NCBI GenBank assembly: GCA_963668435.2
Contig: CAXXSC010000005.1
Coordinates: forward strand, 248,001-312,000
From: G963668435 sp963668435
GTDB taxonomy: Bacteria; Latescibacterota; Latescibacteria; Latescibacterales; Latescibacteraceae
Direction: 5' to 3'
DNA: 64,000 nucleotides
Below are positions 25,833 to 35,470 of this stretch, piece after piece. Under the pieces are notes generated by a model. That model was not told the DNA's origin and ran no database searches. It worked only from the letters and a program-made list of their open reading frames with translations. How positions within the stretch are numbered: position 1 is the first letter of the stretch; every line of letters begins with the position of its first letter. The translations under genes were made by a program, and so were the position numbers.

Positions 25833-28454
25833 CTATTTCGACTTCATTGTCCAGACACCGTCCCACTCTCCCTCGGGGGGATTTTCCATGAGCTGTTCGT
25901 TGCGCTGGATGTAAAGTCTGGCGAGCTTGTCATTGGGGTTGAGCCTCAGCGATTCGCTGAAACTGCCGATCGATTTCTGCCATTTGCCCTTGCGATAGTA
26001 GGTAAGGCCGATCTCGAAACAGGACAGGGCGCTCATCATATTTGGGAAAGTTTCTTCGTCGTGGTAGTCGAGCACCTCGAAAATGCGCACCGGTTCGGTC
26101 TTGCCTTTGACAATGACCTTGTCGATCTCGCGCATGCGGTAGGTGCCCTTGAGCTTTTCTTTGGTGAACTCGCTGATAAGGATTCTCGCGAAATACTGTT
26201 TGCAGGCGCTTTCCAGACGGGCCGCGAGATTGACACCGTCACCGATAAGCGTGTAGTCCATGCGTTTCGGTGAGCCGATGTTTCCGGAAATGATATTGTC
26301 GGTATTGAGACCGATTCCGATATTGATCGGTTTCTTGCCTGCCTCGGCGCGAACCTTGTTGAACACCTTGAGCTCGTTAATCATCTGTATGGCCGAGCGC
26401 ATCGCCCGGTCCTCGTCGTCATCATGAGCCACCGGGGTACCGTAGGCCGCCATGATCGCGTCGCCGATGAACTTGTCGAGCATCCCGCCCTCGTTGGTGA
26501 TAATATCCACCATGATCGTAAAATACTCGTTGAGCATGGTCACCGTTCCCTGCGGGCCGAGCTCCTCGGTCAGCGTGGTGAAACTCCGGATGTCAGAGAA
26601 GAGGACTGTTGCCAGCGTGCTGGTGCCGCCAAGGATTTCCTCGCCCTTGCCCAGCAGTTTGTCGGCCAGTTCGGGGTCCATATAGCGGGACATGGTGGCT
26701 TTCATGCGTTTCTCGCCGGAGATATCCTCGAGAATGATCATGGAGCCCAGCTTCTTGCCCTCGGTGCTGATCAGCGGCAGGACTGTCGAGTTCACCGAAA
26801 TACTCTCCTCGCAGAAAAGCAGCGTGGCGTCCACTGTCACATCGGAGTCCTGATTATCCTCGATACGCCTGATCTTCTCGTTAAGCCACTCGTTCTTCTC
26901 TCCGAAAAAGTCGGCATAATCCATGCCGATGGTTTCCTTTTCCTCGCAGCCGAGAATCCGGAAACCTGCCGCGTTACAGGTGGTGATCTTACCATCGTCG
27001 TCCAGTGTGATAACGATATTGGACATACTTTCGAGAATGCTCTCGTTGTAGTTCTTCATATTCTGGATATCGTCAAAAAGCTTGGCGTTCTCGAGCGCGA
27101 TCGATATCTGCGCGGTGAAAGCCTTGAGCCGGGACTCGTCCTCGATAGTGAACGGTCCGCCGCGCTTGTTCAGCGCCTGGGTGACACCGATTGTCTTGCC
27201 GTCCTTGTTGACCACCGGCGTGCAGAGAATGGAGCGTGTGAAATAGCCGGTCTGCTTGTCGAATGAGGGGTTGAACCTGAGATCGGCATAGGCATAGGGT
27301 ATATTGATTGTCTCGTTCGAGGTGAACACGGCTCCGGCGATACCGAGATGGTTCGGAAAACGTATCTCGATGGCGTCGAGGCCCTGCCCGACGAGCGAGA
27401 ACAGCTCGTTCTTCTTCTCGTCGTTGAGGAACAGGGTCGAACGGTCGGCGTTGAGCATCCGTGTCGCCTCCGCCATGACTTTCTGAAGGAGTGAACCGAG
27501 ATCGATCTCTGAGGTGATATCGGAGACCACATCGATGAACTCCATCTGCTGCTTGTGATCTTTCTCCATCTGCTCTATGAGCTGGGCGCTCTGGAGAACC
27601 ACGGCGGCCTCGGTGGTCATGTCGGTCAGAAGTTCCAGATCGTGCTCGTCGAAATCACCGCCGCCCTTGTTCAAGGCCTGCGCCGCACCGATGACCTCGC
27701 CCTTGACCGTTTTCATGGGCACACAGAGGATTGAACGTGTGCGGTAGCCTGTCTGCTTGTCTATCTCGGGGTTGAAAAACTCGTTGGAATAGGCATCATT
27801 GACAATCATCGGTTCGCCGGTTGTAAACACATGGCCCGCGATACCGCTGCTGTTGATTATCCTGATCTCGCGGCGGAAATTACCCTGTGCGACACGGGAG
27901 TAGAGCTCGCCGGTCACCTTGTCATTGAGGAAGATAGTGCCGCGGTCTGCCCCGACTTCCAGTGTCGTGAGAGTCACCAGACGTTCCAACATATCATCGA
28001 GCGTCTCAAACGCAGCCAGGGTCCGCGAGATGTCGAGAAGCATCTCTGCCTTGCGGAGCTTGAGCTGGGTGTCCTGAAGCATCGACGCCTGTTTCGATAT
28101 ATTTGCCGTTTTACCGGTGGCCATCAGTCCTTGCCCTTCGATTCGAGTTGGTCCCTGAGCGTCGATATCATATCTCTGAAGGTGTTTCGCCTCATCACGG
28201 GCATCCCTGTTCTGTTCCTGCAGCTTTTCCTCGAAAAGGATACGCTGGCGGTCCGCCTCGTCGCGCATGGCCTGAATGGTATCCCGAAGCTGCCTGATCT
28301 CATCTTGAGATGCGGCTACTGCCTGCTGCACACGGTCCTCGGCCTCGATATTCTTTTTTTCGAGAGTATCGCGCATGGCGGCAATGGTGTCCTGAAGATG
28401 CCGGACCTCTGCCTGTGCGTCGAGAAGTTCTTCTTCTTTCGTTTTCGCTTCCAT
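25833..28454 (-). CDS. GAF-GAF-PAS class III adenylate/guanylate cyclase
   Basis: The 873-residue cytoplasmic protein has a coiled-coil N-terminus (about 1-95), two GAF domains (about 145-295 and 315-470, both with the IFLND/LFLND strand and FNPxxDKQTGYxTRSILCxP signature), a PAS domain (about 480-600), a class III cyclase domain (about 620-790, with VLFSDIRSFTTLTE, DKFIGDAIMAAYG and LIGDGVNLAARLES) and a short TPR-like tail. The two metal-binding aspartates (SDI and GDAIMA) are present, so it should be active. It would make cAMP or cGMP in response to a small ligand or redox cue. It is divergent from the GH20-like gene. A CRP-like site elsewhere in the window (45433) hints at cAMP signalling. 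Confidence 0.9.
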   Translation of the reverse strand: MEAKTKEEELLDAQAEVRHLQDTIAAMRDTLEKKNIEAEDRVQQAVAASQDEIRQLRDTIQAMRDEADRQRILFEEKLQEQNRDARDEAKHLQRYDIDAQGPTRIEGQGLMATGKTANISKQASMLQDTQLKLRKAEMLLDISRTLAAFETLDDMLERLVTLTTLEVGADRGTIFLNDKVTGELYSRVAQGNFRREIRIINSSGIAGHVFTTGEPMIVNDAYSNEFFNPEIDKQTGYRTRSILCVPMKTVKGEVIGAAQALNKGGGDFDEHDLELLTDMTTEAAVVLQSAQLIEQMEKDHKQQMEFIDVVSDITSEIDLGSLLQKVMAEATRMLNADRSTLFLNDEKKNELFSLVGQGLDAIEIRFPNHLGIAGAVFTSNETINIPYAYADLRFNPSFDKQTGYFTRSILCTPVVNKDGKTIGVTQALNKRGGPFTIEDESRLKAFTAQISIALENAKLFDDIQNMKNYNESILESMSNIVITLDDDGKITTCNAAGFRILGCEEKETIGMDYADFFGEKNEWLNEKIRRIEDNQDSDVTVDATLLFCEESISVNSTVLPLISTEGKKLGSMIILEDISGEKRMKATMSRYMDPELADKLLGKGEEILGGTSTLATVLFSDIRSFTTLTEELGPQGTVTMLNEYFTIMVDIITNEGGMLDKFIGDAIMAAYGTPVAHDDDEDRAMRSAIQMINELKVFNKVRAEAGKKPINIGIGLNTDNIISGNIGSPKRMDYTLIGDGVNLAARLESACKQYFARILISEFTKEKLKGTYRMREIDKVIVKGKTEPVRIFEVLDYHDEETFPNMMSALSCFEIGLTYYRKGKWQKSIGSFSESLRLNPNDKLARLYIQRNEQLMENPPEGEWDGVWTMKSK

Positions 28455-28737
28455 GCGTTTCTACCGTTACCAATATATAAGATATGTGAGGACTGCTGTT
28501 TTCAGAGCTAAACCGGTCTCAGAGTACTGCCGGCAGGGCCGTTTTGTTAAAACAGGCCAAATACGGCACAACAACACTGTTATATACATCACGAACTGTA
28601 TAAAATCAAGTATGTTAAGCACATGAATGAATAAGTTCCCCGCATACGGCTTGCACAAAGGTTTGCATCCGCTATCCATTCATAGTATATAACGTGGTAA
28701 AAAGATGCAGCAGTACGGAAGATTATGGGGGGAAGGA

Positions 28738-31125
28738 ATGAACCGGTGTCAGATTATCTTCAGTTACGTCATGTTGTTCTTACTGCTTTCGTCCTCAGCG
28801 CTCAGGGCGGAAAACAAACTCGAAAACCGCGTTGTGCCGCTGCCGAAGGAAATGAGCGTCAGCGAGGTGGTGACAGTCGATTGCGCCAGGATCACTATAA
28901 CGCAGTCCGGAGATTTTACAACGGTCATCGAGGATGCCGTCAGCCGTTTCAAAAATCATGTCAATAACGGCGGCACACTATCCGGAACGCAAACATTCGA
29001 AATCGCCCTCTGCCTCGCCGACGAAAAAAGCGGCGGCAACAGCGAAACCACCGCCATGACCAGCCGTCTCAAAAAACTCCCGAACAAGCGTCAGGCATAC
29101 TGCATAAAACCTTCCGGCAAATCGAAACTCACTGTCTGCACCCTCGACCGGCGGGGCATGATTTTCGCCATGCAGACCCTGCGTGACCTCATTGCTATAG
29201 ATAAAAACAACGGCACCGCCGCCATTCCGCTTGTCACCATCACCGACTGGCCGGACATGGAATATCGCGGCATCTGGGACGACACGTTCCCGCGCGAACA
29301 ACTCGATCTCATGGCTACGCTCAAGCTGAACCTTGTCGACTGTCACAGCGGCCTACGTGTCGAGAAAGACGGACGCGGCACAGTCTACCGCATTCCACGC
29401 AAGGGCGAGGACACAATCGACAGCCTTCCCTACGGCGAGTACTGCCGCCGTCTCGGTATCGAGTTCGTGCCGATCATCACCCATTTCAGCCACCTGGCGC
29501 GCACCGGTATCTACGAGGTCTATCCCCAGCTTGTCGGCATCGGCGAGCCTGAGGACAAGCGGTTCATCCCCCCCTGCGCCAAACGCCCCGAATTCGTGAA
29601 CGTGATAGCCGACTGGCTGGAAGCGCTTCTCAGCGAGCCTTATGTCGAAGAAATCAGCATCTGGCTCAGCGAGGTGGAACAGCAGTGCCAGTGCCCGGAC
29701 TGCCTCGCCGCAGGTCAGTATGTCATGGAAACACGGGCGATCATCAAGGCATGGAATCGTGTCAAGAGTGCCCATCCCGGCAAACGTCTCCGCATCCTCA
29801 CCACCCAGGGCAGTTATGCCACCAACGACAAAGTGCTCAAGGAACTCCCCGTCGACATCGGCGTTGTCTACTACGATGGCGAGAGAAGTTACGATTCCTC
29901 GCGCGAGCCGATGATGACGTTCGATTTCGCCGAGCACGCGGCCGGGGGATTCCGCACGGGAGTTTGCCCGCAGATCACGGTGTCATGGGCGCTGGTGATC
30001 CCGTGGAGCTCGCCGCAGTTCATCAGAACGAGAATGAACGAGTATGTCGACAAGGAACTGAGCATACTTTCGGCCTATGCGACACCGGATTTCACGCTCT
30101 ATGATTTCAACACAGAGGCGATGGCCGAGTGGTCATGGAACGCAAAAGGCCGCTCTGAGCGCGAGTTCGCGCTTGCGTGGGCGACACGAAAAGGATACGA
30201 CGATCCCGAGGCGGTGGCCGATTGGGCTGTCATCCACGGCGACCTGAGCTGGAACATCTACGGCTCCAAAATCCCGTTCGAGTTCATCGAGGGATTCGGG
30301 CACGCCCAACGTATGATCAAACACCATGTCCGGCCCATTCTCGGCGAGGGCATGTTCCGCTACTATCGCTCGCCTGCTGATTTCGAGCGTGATCTCGACC
30401 GCTGCGAGGAGGCCCTTGCCATCGCGCGCGGCATCGGCGACATGGAAATCATCGAAGAAACGAAAATCGCGCGCGGCTACATCATGATCGCCCGCGAACT
30501 CTACAGCATCGCCTCCTTCCTCGCAGATCATGCAGGAGCCCGTGACAGAGAGCGAATTGCCGAAAACATGGCCTCGATGAGCGGCGCTGTGCTCGATACC
30601 GGCGAATCGCTCAGGCGATGGGAGGAACTGCACGGTACGGGTTCGGGCGGCGGACGGTTCCTCGGCACAATCAATCTCATGGAGGATTTCACGCTTCTCG
30701 TGCAGAAAGAACTCACGAAGCTCGGCATTGACAACCCGCTGAAAGATTATTTTCCCCGTGAGATCGGCACCTGGAGCATGTCGGACCTCAAGCAGGGTGA
30801 AACCACACGCATTCAGTGGGCTATCGGCCAGCTTGGCAGGGGCGCTATCGAGGTCTGTTTCAAGGGAAACAACGGCATGGACCGCGGGAAAGTGAGCCGC
30901 GCGGCCCTTCTCGCTCCTGATGACGGCCCCTCGTCGAAACTGAAAAAAGTGGCGAAGGACAGCCACGAGGGACGGACCGACAGCGACGCCTACCGTAACG
31001 GCAATGTTTTCACGCTTGAACCGCCGCGCCTGCCCCGCGATGCATATTGCCACATCGAGGCCTGGCTGACCCCCGAGGGCTCGAAGGAATCAGGCGGCGT
31101 TGTGTGGATACGCCATAAACGCTGA
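28738..31125 (+). CDS. Exported GH20-like glycosidase-type protein
   Basis: I place the start at ATG 28738, giving a Sec signal (CQIIFSYVMLFLLLSSSALRA) behind a GGGGGAAGG stretch; an upstream ATG at 28705 adds 11 unlikely residues. An N-terminal zincin-like domain of GH20 type (to about 165) leads into a barrel starting DWPDMEYRGIWDD. The expected catalytic Asp-Glu pair is not clear: the best match is WLSEVEQQCQCPDC, with Ser before Glu and a CxCxxC cluster. The C-terminal half is helical, ending in a small beta domain. N-acetylhexosaminidase or another retaining glycosidase activity is possible; the altered active site means the substrate is open. Confidence 0.6.
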   Translation: MNRCQIIFSYVMLFLLLSSSALRAENKLENRVVPLPKEMSVSEVVTVDCARITITQSGDFTTVIEDAVSRFKNHVNNGGTLSGTQTFEIALCLADEKSGGNSETTAMTSRLKKLPNKRQAYCIKPSGKSKLTVCTLDRRGMIFAMQTLRDLIAIDKNNGTAAIPLVTITDWPDMEYRGIWDDTFPREQLDLMATLKLNLVDCHSGLRVEKDGRGTVYRIPRKGEDTIDSLPYGEYCRRLGIEFVPIITHFSHLARTGIYEVYPQLVGIGEPEDKRFIPPCAKRPEFVNVIADWLEALLSEPYVEEISIWLSEVEQQCQCPDCLAAGQYVMETRAIIKAWNRVKSAHPGKRLRILTTQGSYATNDKVLKELPVDIGVVYYDGERSYDSSREPMMTFDFAEHAAGGFRTGVCPQITVSWALVIPWSSPQFIRTRMNEYVDKELSILSAYATPDFTLYDFNTEAMAEWSWNAKGRSEREFALAWATRKGYDDPEAVADWAVIHGDLSWNIYGSKIPFEFIEGFGHAQRMIKHHVRPILGEGMFRYYRSPADFERDLDRCEEALAIARGIGDMEIIEETKIARGYIMIARELYSIASFLADHAGARDRERIAENMASMSGAVLDTGESLRRWEELHGTGSGGGRFLGTINLMEDFTLLVQKELTKLGIDNPLKDYFPREIGTWSMSDLKQGETTRIQWAIGQLGRGAIEVCFKGNNGMDRGKVSRAALLAPDDGPSSKLKKVAKDSHEGRTDSDAYRNGNVFTLEPPRLPRDAYCHIEAWLTPEGSKESGGVVWIRHKR

Positions 31126-31245
31126 ACGGTCTGGAGTATTGTGACGACAACGCAAAAATAACATAACTTGAGCATCATTGTGATTGTCTCACGCAAGTGA
31201 TGCGGCGCAGGTTTCACCTGTTTCATTTTTCACAAGGAGCACCCG

Positions 31246-32181
31246 ATGCACAAACAAGCAACTCCCCACAGACCACGATTACTGCTTATACTCGCTATTC
31301 TTTGCTGTCTCACACTCCTGGCTCATGCCGAGGAAAAGAAAAAAGCGGCGAACCAGAACCCGTCTCCCATGGCCGAACATATCCGCACCCATGAACGTCT
31401 GCCGGAAAACTTTCCACCGGGCAAAGCGATCAAGATCGACAACATCCTCGATAAACCGGTCGAGCTTTTCATCCCCGATTATGCAGAAAAGAGTGAGATC
31501 GACACCCTGCTCGTATTCTTTCACGGGCCGTCCACGGTACCCGCGCACGCCGTGCACAGCTCCGGCAGAACGATTGCCGCCGCAGCGCTCAACCTCGGTT
31601 TCGGTTCCTCGTCATATGCACGCCCTTTTGCCGACGAAACACTTTTCCCACGCATGGTCGAGGGCATCGAGGCCGCAGTCAGTGAATCAAGCGGGAGGAA
31701 AACGAGGTTTTCAGCGATATTCCTCGTTTCATTCAGCGCAGGCTATGGCGCTGTCAGGGCGATACTTGGCCAGTACCCCGACAGGATAGACGGTGTCATT
31801 TTGCTCGACAGCATGCACAGCAACTATATCCCCTCGGGTGTCACGCTCTTCGAGGGCGGCGCGGTCGATGGCGAGGGCCTTTCCGTATTCCTCGATTACG
31901 CCCAAAAGGCTGCCGCGGGCGGGAAACGTTTCCTCGTCACGCATTCCTGTATTTTCCCCGCAACCTATGCGAGCACCACCGAATGCGCACAGTATATTAT
32001 CGACGAGCTGGGACTCAGGCGCACTCCTGTGCTTGAATGGGGGCCGGGCGGCATGCAGATTCTCGGGCGCACGGTAAGCGGCAATCTTAAGATACTGGCT
32101 TTCGCAGGGAACACCGCACCTGACCATGTCGATCATCCCCACGGCCTGCCGGATTTTCTCGCCATGCTTCTCGACAACTGA
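31246..32181 (+). CDS. Exported alpha/beta-hydrolase-like protein
   Basis: The 311-residue protein has a signal peptide ending LLAHAEEK. LLVFFHGPS looks like the oxyanion strand, VSFSAGYGAVRAIL is a nucleophile elbow with Ser in S-x-S-x-G form (the first Gly replaced), LDSMHSNY could hold the acid, and the late DHVDHPHGL would supply the histidine. This suggests an esterase or peptidase fold, periplasmic or secreted. An AAGGAGC ribosome site is present. It follows the GH20-like gene in the same direction after 120 bp. Substrate unknown. Confidence 0.6.
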   Translation: MHKQATPHRPRLLLILAILCCLTLLAHAEEKKKAANQNPSPMAEHIRTHERLPENFPPGKAIKIDNILDKPVELFIPDYAEKSEIDTLLVFFHGPSTVPAHAVHSSGRTIAAAALNLGFGSSSYARPFADETLFPRMVEGIEAAVSESSGRKTRFSAIFLVSFSAGYGAVRAILGQYPDRIDGVILLDSMHSNYIPSGVTLFEGGAVDGEGLSVFLDYAQKAAAGGKRFLVTHSCIFPATYASTTECAQYIIDELGLRRTPVLEWGPGGMQILGRTVSGNLKILAFAGNTAPDHVDHPHGLPDFLAMLLDN

Positions 32182-32284
32182 AAATCACATGATTTTAACG
32201 ATGCGCGAACATTGATTTTCGTATATTATCAGGACAGAAAATTCCGCAGAAACAGACAAGATTCCAGTATCGGGAGACCATATC

Positions 32285-34462
32285 ATGAAACGCTTATTTT
32301 GCATGACGGGAGCCTTTGTCGCCGTCATTCTGCTCACGTTTGCGCTGACAGGATGCAGTTCGGCGCCTGAATCAGAAGATTTCACGTTTGCCGTTATATC
32401 CGATGTCCACGTGCCCGGTTATTCATTCCCCATCGGCATGACGCTCGACCATGAGCATCTCATGACCATGCACAATCAGAAACGCCTCGCCGCATTCACG
32501 GATGAGCTTCTTTCTCTCCAAACAAGGCCCGATCTTGTCATGAACGACGGCGACACCGGCGACTGCGGCTGGAAAACGCTGCTCAAGCTCTACACGAAAC
32601 TCATGCGTCCCCTTGTCGATGCAGGCATTCCAATCTACACGGTGGTCGGCAACCACGATCACGATTACGCCGGTATCGGCCGCGAGGATCTCGCCGAGTT
32701 TTTCGACCCTCTCGGCCCGGCTATGATCGGGCGTTCCGGCTCGCGTTATTCGTTCGACCACAAGGGCTGTCATTTCATCGTCATGAACAACCGCCCGGTC
32801 AGCGGCCTCATCCGTTTCAATCCGAAAGATATCTCCTGGTTGGCCGACGATCTCACATCGGTCGATAAAAACACCCGCGTCCTCCTCTTTCTCCACGCGA
32901 ACATGGCGGACGAGGACACCCACGATATTGTCGAGCTCCTTCAGCCGTTCAGCCGCCCGACCATTTTCTACGGTCACAGCCATACCTCTGGCATGAAACG
33001 CTGGGGCGGCGTTCCGGTTATCAACACCGGCTCGCTCTACGGCGGCAATCCGGAGGCGGGCAGCTACGACATCGTGACTGTTACAGCCGACAGCATTACG
33101 GTGCGAACCCGGGATTTCGCAAGCGAGGAAGCCGTCTTCAGTGCACCGGTCGCAGTCGTTTGGCAGGAACCTGCCACAGCGCTCGAAATCGAGGGCGAAA
33201 ACGTCATCATCCTCAACACCGGTGACACCCTCGCAGTCTCTGCGAGAGGAAGCAATGGCACTCTCGAATACAAAATCCTCGGCGCAGTGAATGAATGGAC
33301 AGCCGCCGAGGCCGCTGGCGGCAACTGGTCTGTGGCTATACCCGAAACCGAAATCCCCGGACGGTATTTTCTCGCGCTCCGTTTCACGTCGGAAAACGGC
33401 ACAATCACACTCGGTCACCGCGACATCGAAATCCCCGGCGGCCCTGTTGAAAAGCTCTGGATAACGGATCTCGGCTCGGGCGTTCAGAGCGCACCGGTCA
33501 TCAGCGGCAACACCGGCATCATCGCCACCATCGAGAACGGCATTCATGCATTCGACCTTGCAAGCGGCAATGAGCTCTGGCACCGCGACATGCCCGAGGG
33601 CCAGATAATCGGCAGGATGGCGCTGGCAGGGTCAATCGTGTTCGCCGCAGCAGGACGGACAGTCAAGGCGCTCGACACCGCAAACGGCGACATCCTCTGG
33701 GAAACGAAACTTGACGGCACAGTCATCGCCGGTATAACGTCGTGCAGCGACTGCATCTATATCCCCTCGGGCGAAAACGGCCTTGTCTGCCTCGACGCCG
33801 CCACGGGCAAAGAGAGATGGCATTACAGCATGGAACGCCCCATTATTATGGAGGTTGCCACCGATGGAAAACATGTCTGTTTCGGGGCGATGGACGGCTG
33901 TATTCACTGCCTCGACGCCGCCACGGGCAAAACTCTGTGGAAACGTCAGCACGCGCCGCTCGAGATGAAATACACCACGGCGCCGTTCTGGCCGCCGGTC
34001 ATTGCGGGCAACAGGCTCGTTTTCGGCAAAAATCCGGCTGACAAGGAGGAGAAAAACCTCGTCGCATTGAACCTCGCGAACGGTGATCTTGTCTGGTCGC
34101 GCACCATCACCGCCGGACGTTTCCGCACAACACTCGACAACACGGGCAAACGTGTCTATCTCGCCGGACGGGACAACGACACCTACGGCACCTACTGCAT
34201 TTCTGTCGCGGACGGAGATATCCTCTGGCACTCCGGCACCGGCCTTCACATGAACGCACGCATTGCCTGCGTGGACTGTGTGATATGCAGGGACGCGTTC
34301 TATCTCAACTGCCTCGACACAAAGGACGGTAGTGAGCGCTGGCGCTACCGCACAAACACCGGCCTTCAGGGATCGTACTACGGCCCCTCGGCATATGCAG
34401 TCAGTGGCAACACAGCATTTGTCGGAACCATGAACGGCTATGTGATGGCATTGAAGTGGTAA
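32285..34462 (+). CDS. Lipoprotein: calcineurin-type metallophosphoesterase fused to a PQQ-type beta-propeller
   Basis: The 725-residue protein begins with a lipobox (LLTFALTGC). Residues ~33-285 are a metallophosphoesterase: ISDVHV, NDGDTGD (usual GD), VVGNHDHDY, LFLHAN and FYGHSHTSG supply the metal ligands in family order. A linker of about 100 residues follows, then from about 395 a propeller built of repeated blades with LDAATGKERWHY, LDAATGKTLWKR, LNLANGDLVWSR and LDTKDGSERWRY signatures of PQQ/BamB-like repeats. The propeller probably serves as a binding scaffold rather than a PQQ enzyme. Surface-anchored processing of a phosphorylated substrate is inferred. A perfect hairpin terminator lies downstream. 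Confidence 0.85.
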   Translation: MKRLFCMTGAFVAVILLTFALTGCSSAPESEDFTFAVISDVHVPGYSFPIGMTLDHEHLMTMHNQKRLAAFTDELLSLQTRPDLVMNDGDTGDCGWKTLLKLYTKLMRPLVDAGIPIYTVVGNHDHDYAGIGREDLAEFFDPLGPAMIGRSGSRYSFDHKGCHFIVMNNRPVSGLIRFNPKDISWLADDLTSVDKNTRVLLFLHANMADEDTHDIVELLQPFSRPTIFYGHSHTSGMKRWGGVPVINTGSLYGGNPEAGSYDIVTVTADSITVRTRDFASEEAVFSAPVAVVWQEPATALEIEGENVIILNTGDTLAVSARGSNGTLEYKILGAVNEWTAAEAAGGNWSVAIPETEIPGRYFLALRFTSENGTITLGHRDIEIPGGPVEKLWITDLGSGVQSAPVISGNTGIIATIENGIHAFDLASGNELWHRDMPEGQIIGRMALAGSIVFAAAGRTVKALDTANGDILWETKLDGTVIAGITSCSDCIYIPSGENGLVCLDAATGKERWHYSMERPIIMEVATDGKHVCFGAMDGCIHCLDAATGKTLWKRQHAPLEMKYTTAPFWPPVIAGNRLVFGKNPADKEEKNLVALNLANGDLVWSRTITAGRFRTTLDNTGKRVYLAGRDNDTYGTYCISVADGDILWHSGTGLHMNARIACVDCVICRDAFYLNCLDTKDGSERWRYRTNTGLQGSYYGPSAYAVSGNTAFVGTMNGYVMALKW

Positions 34463-34555
34463 GACGGAAGATGGCACAGGATTTTAGAAGAGACACAAAG
34501 TCACAAAGAAAGCCTCACACTACTGCCCCGAATGGCAAGGATAAGCGCTGACAAA

Positions 34556-34594
34556 TACAAGAAAGCCCCGGATCAAATCCGGGGCTTTCTTGTA
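34556..34594. terminator. Bidirectional terminator between convergent genes
   Basis: An 18-bp perfect stem with a 3-base CAA loop (AAAGCCCCGGAT / ATCCGGGGCTTT core). It lies between the phosphoesterase-propeller gene and the L,D-transpeptidase gene, which converge here. Confidence 0.85.
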
Positions 34595-34639
34595 TAGCTT
34601 ATAGCTTGCTGAAATATTCGCTTCGTTCAGAATGACTTA

Positions 34640-35440
34640 TCATTTCCCAACATCCGGCAGGCTCCATTTTTCACGAAGACGGCTGAAATTATCGCGGCTC
34701 AGCATGACCATGACAGGATTCTCGGCCTGGTCGAGCCCTTTTATGAGCCCGAGCATATTTTCTTCCGATATCGTGGTACATCCGGAGGTTACACTACCCG
34801 GACCCTCCCAGAGATGGATGAAAATACAGCTGCCGCCGCCCGGCTCCGGATGCCAGTAATTATGTCCGACAAGGATGGTGTATTTATAGAGATCGTCGCT
34901 ACGCCGCATATCCTCGTGCGAGGGGAGATTATCGCCGTCGAGCCCTTTTTCCCCGTAGTTGAAAACACGATTGTAATGTCTCGAGCCGCTCTCGTCACAG
35001 CAGATCCAGCGGCGGTGCACCTGCGTGTATTGCAGACCTGTCTCTACCTCATCCACTGTCAGGTAACCGAACAGGTCGAGAACAGCGAATGCTCCCTCGG
35101 GAGATTTGCCGTCACCCTCACGTTTCACCGGATCACCCGGCGCGGCATCACCATTGTCATGAAGCCCGAGCCCCCACGCCATGCCGTTCGCTCCGATAAC
35201 CGCCGGGCAGGACATGAGCTCAGACCATGTGTCACCCTCACGGTCGAAGAGGTACAGCCGCGCTTTTGACGTTTCCTGGCTGTCGGCAAGTACCAGTACG
35301 AGCTGTCCCGCGCTTTCGAGAGGGCTCTTCGCTTTCATGCCGATGGAAAGTGCCGCAATGACAATCAGCACGGCCACGGTGAACACCGCAAAAACAGCGG
35401 CAGTCTTTAAATTCTTCAAAGTTTCCTGCAATCCTTTCAA
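34640..35440 (-). CDS. L,D-transpeptidase-like (YkuD) protein, membrane-anchored
   Basis: The 266-residue protein has one N-terminal membrane anchor (AVFAVFTVAVLIVIAALSIG) and a YkuD-type domain with GDGKSPEGAFAV, a VGHNYWHPEPGGGSCIFIHLWEG segment and the catalytic SGCTTIS. His in IFIHLW and Cys in SGC match the conserved catalytic pair, although the usual SHGC-R motif is altered to TSGCTTIS. Such enzymes cross-link peptidoglycan or attach lipoproteins, but the YafK/ErfK-like branch also hydrolyses amides. It is transcribed after the EFR1 flavodoxin gene with a 30-bp gap. Confidence 0.75.
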   Translation of the reverse strand: MKGLQETLKNLKTAAVFAVFTVAVLIVIAALSIGMKAKSPLESAGQLVLVLADSQETSKARLYLFDREGDTWSELMSCPAVIGANGMAWGLGLHDNGDAAPGDPVKREGDGKSPEGAFAVLDLFGYLTVDEVETGLQYTQVHRRWICCDESGSRHYNRVFNYGEKGLDGDNLPSHEDMRRSDDLYKYTILVGHNYWHPEPGGGSCIFIHLWEGPGSVTSGCTTISEENMLGLIKGLDQAENPVMVMLSRDNFSRLREKWSLPDVGK

Positions 35441-35470
35441 AGCCCGATCATCTCAACGCTGCCGTTCCCT

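Noticed and set aside
32423..33583. 386-codon minus-strand frame inside the phosphoesterase-propeller gene
   Set aside because: No start signal and no recognisable protein; the sense strand is a well-formed enzyme.
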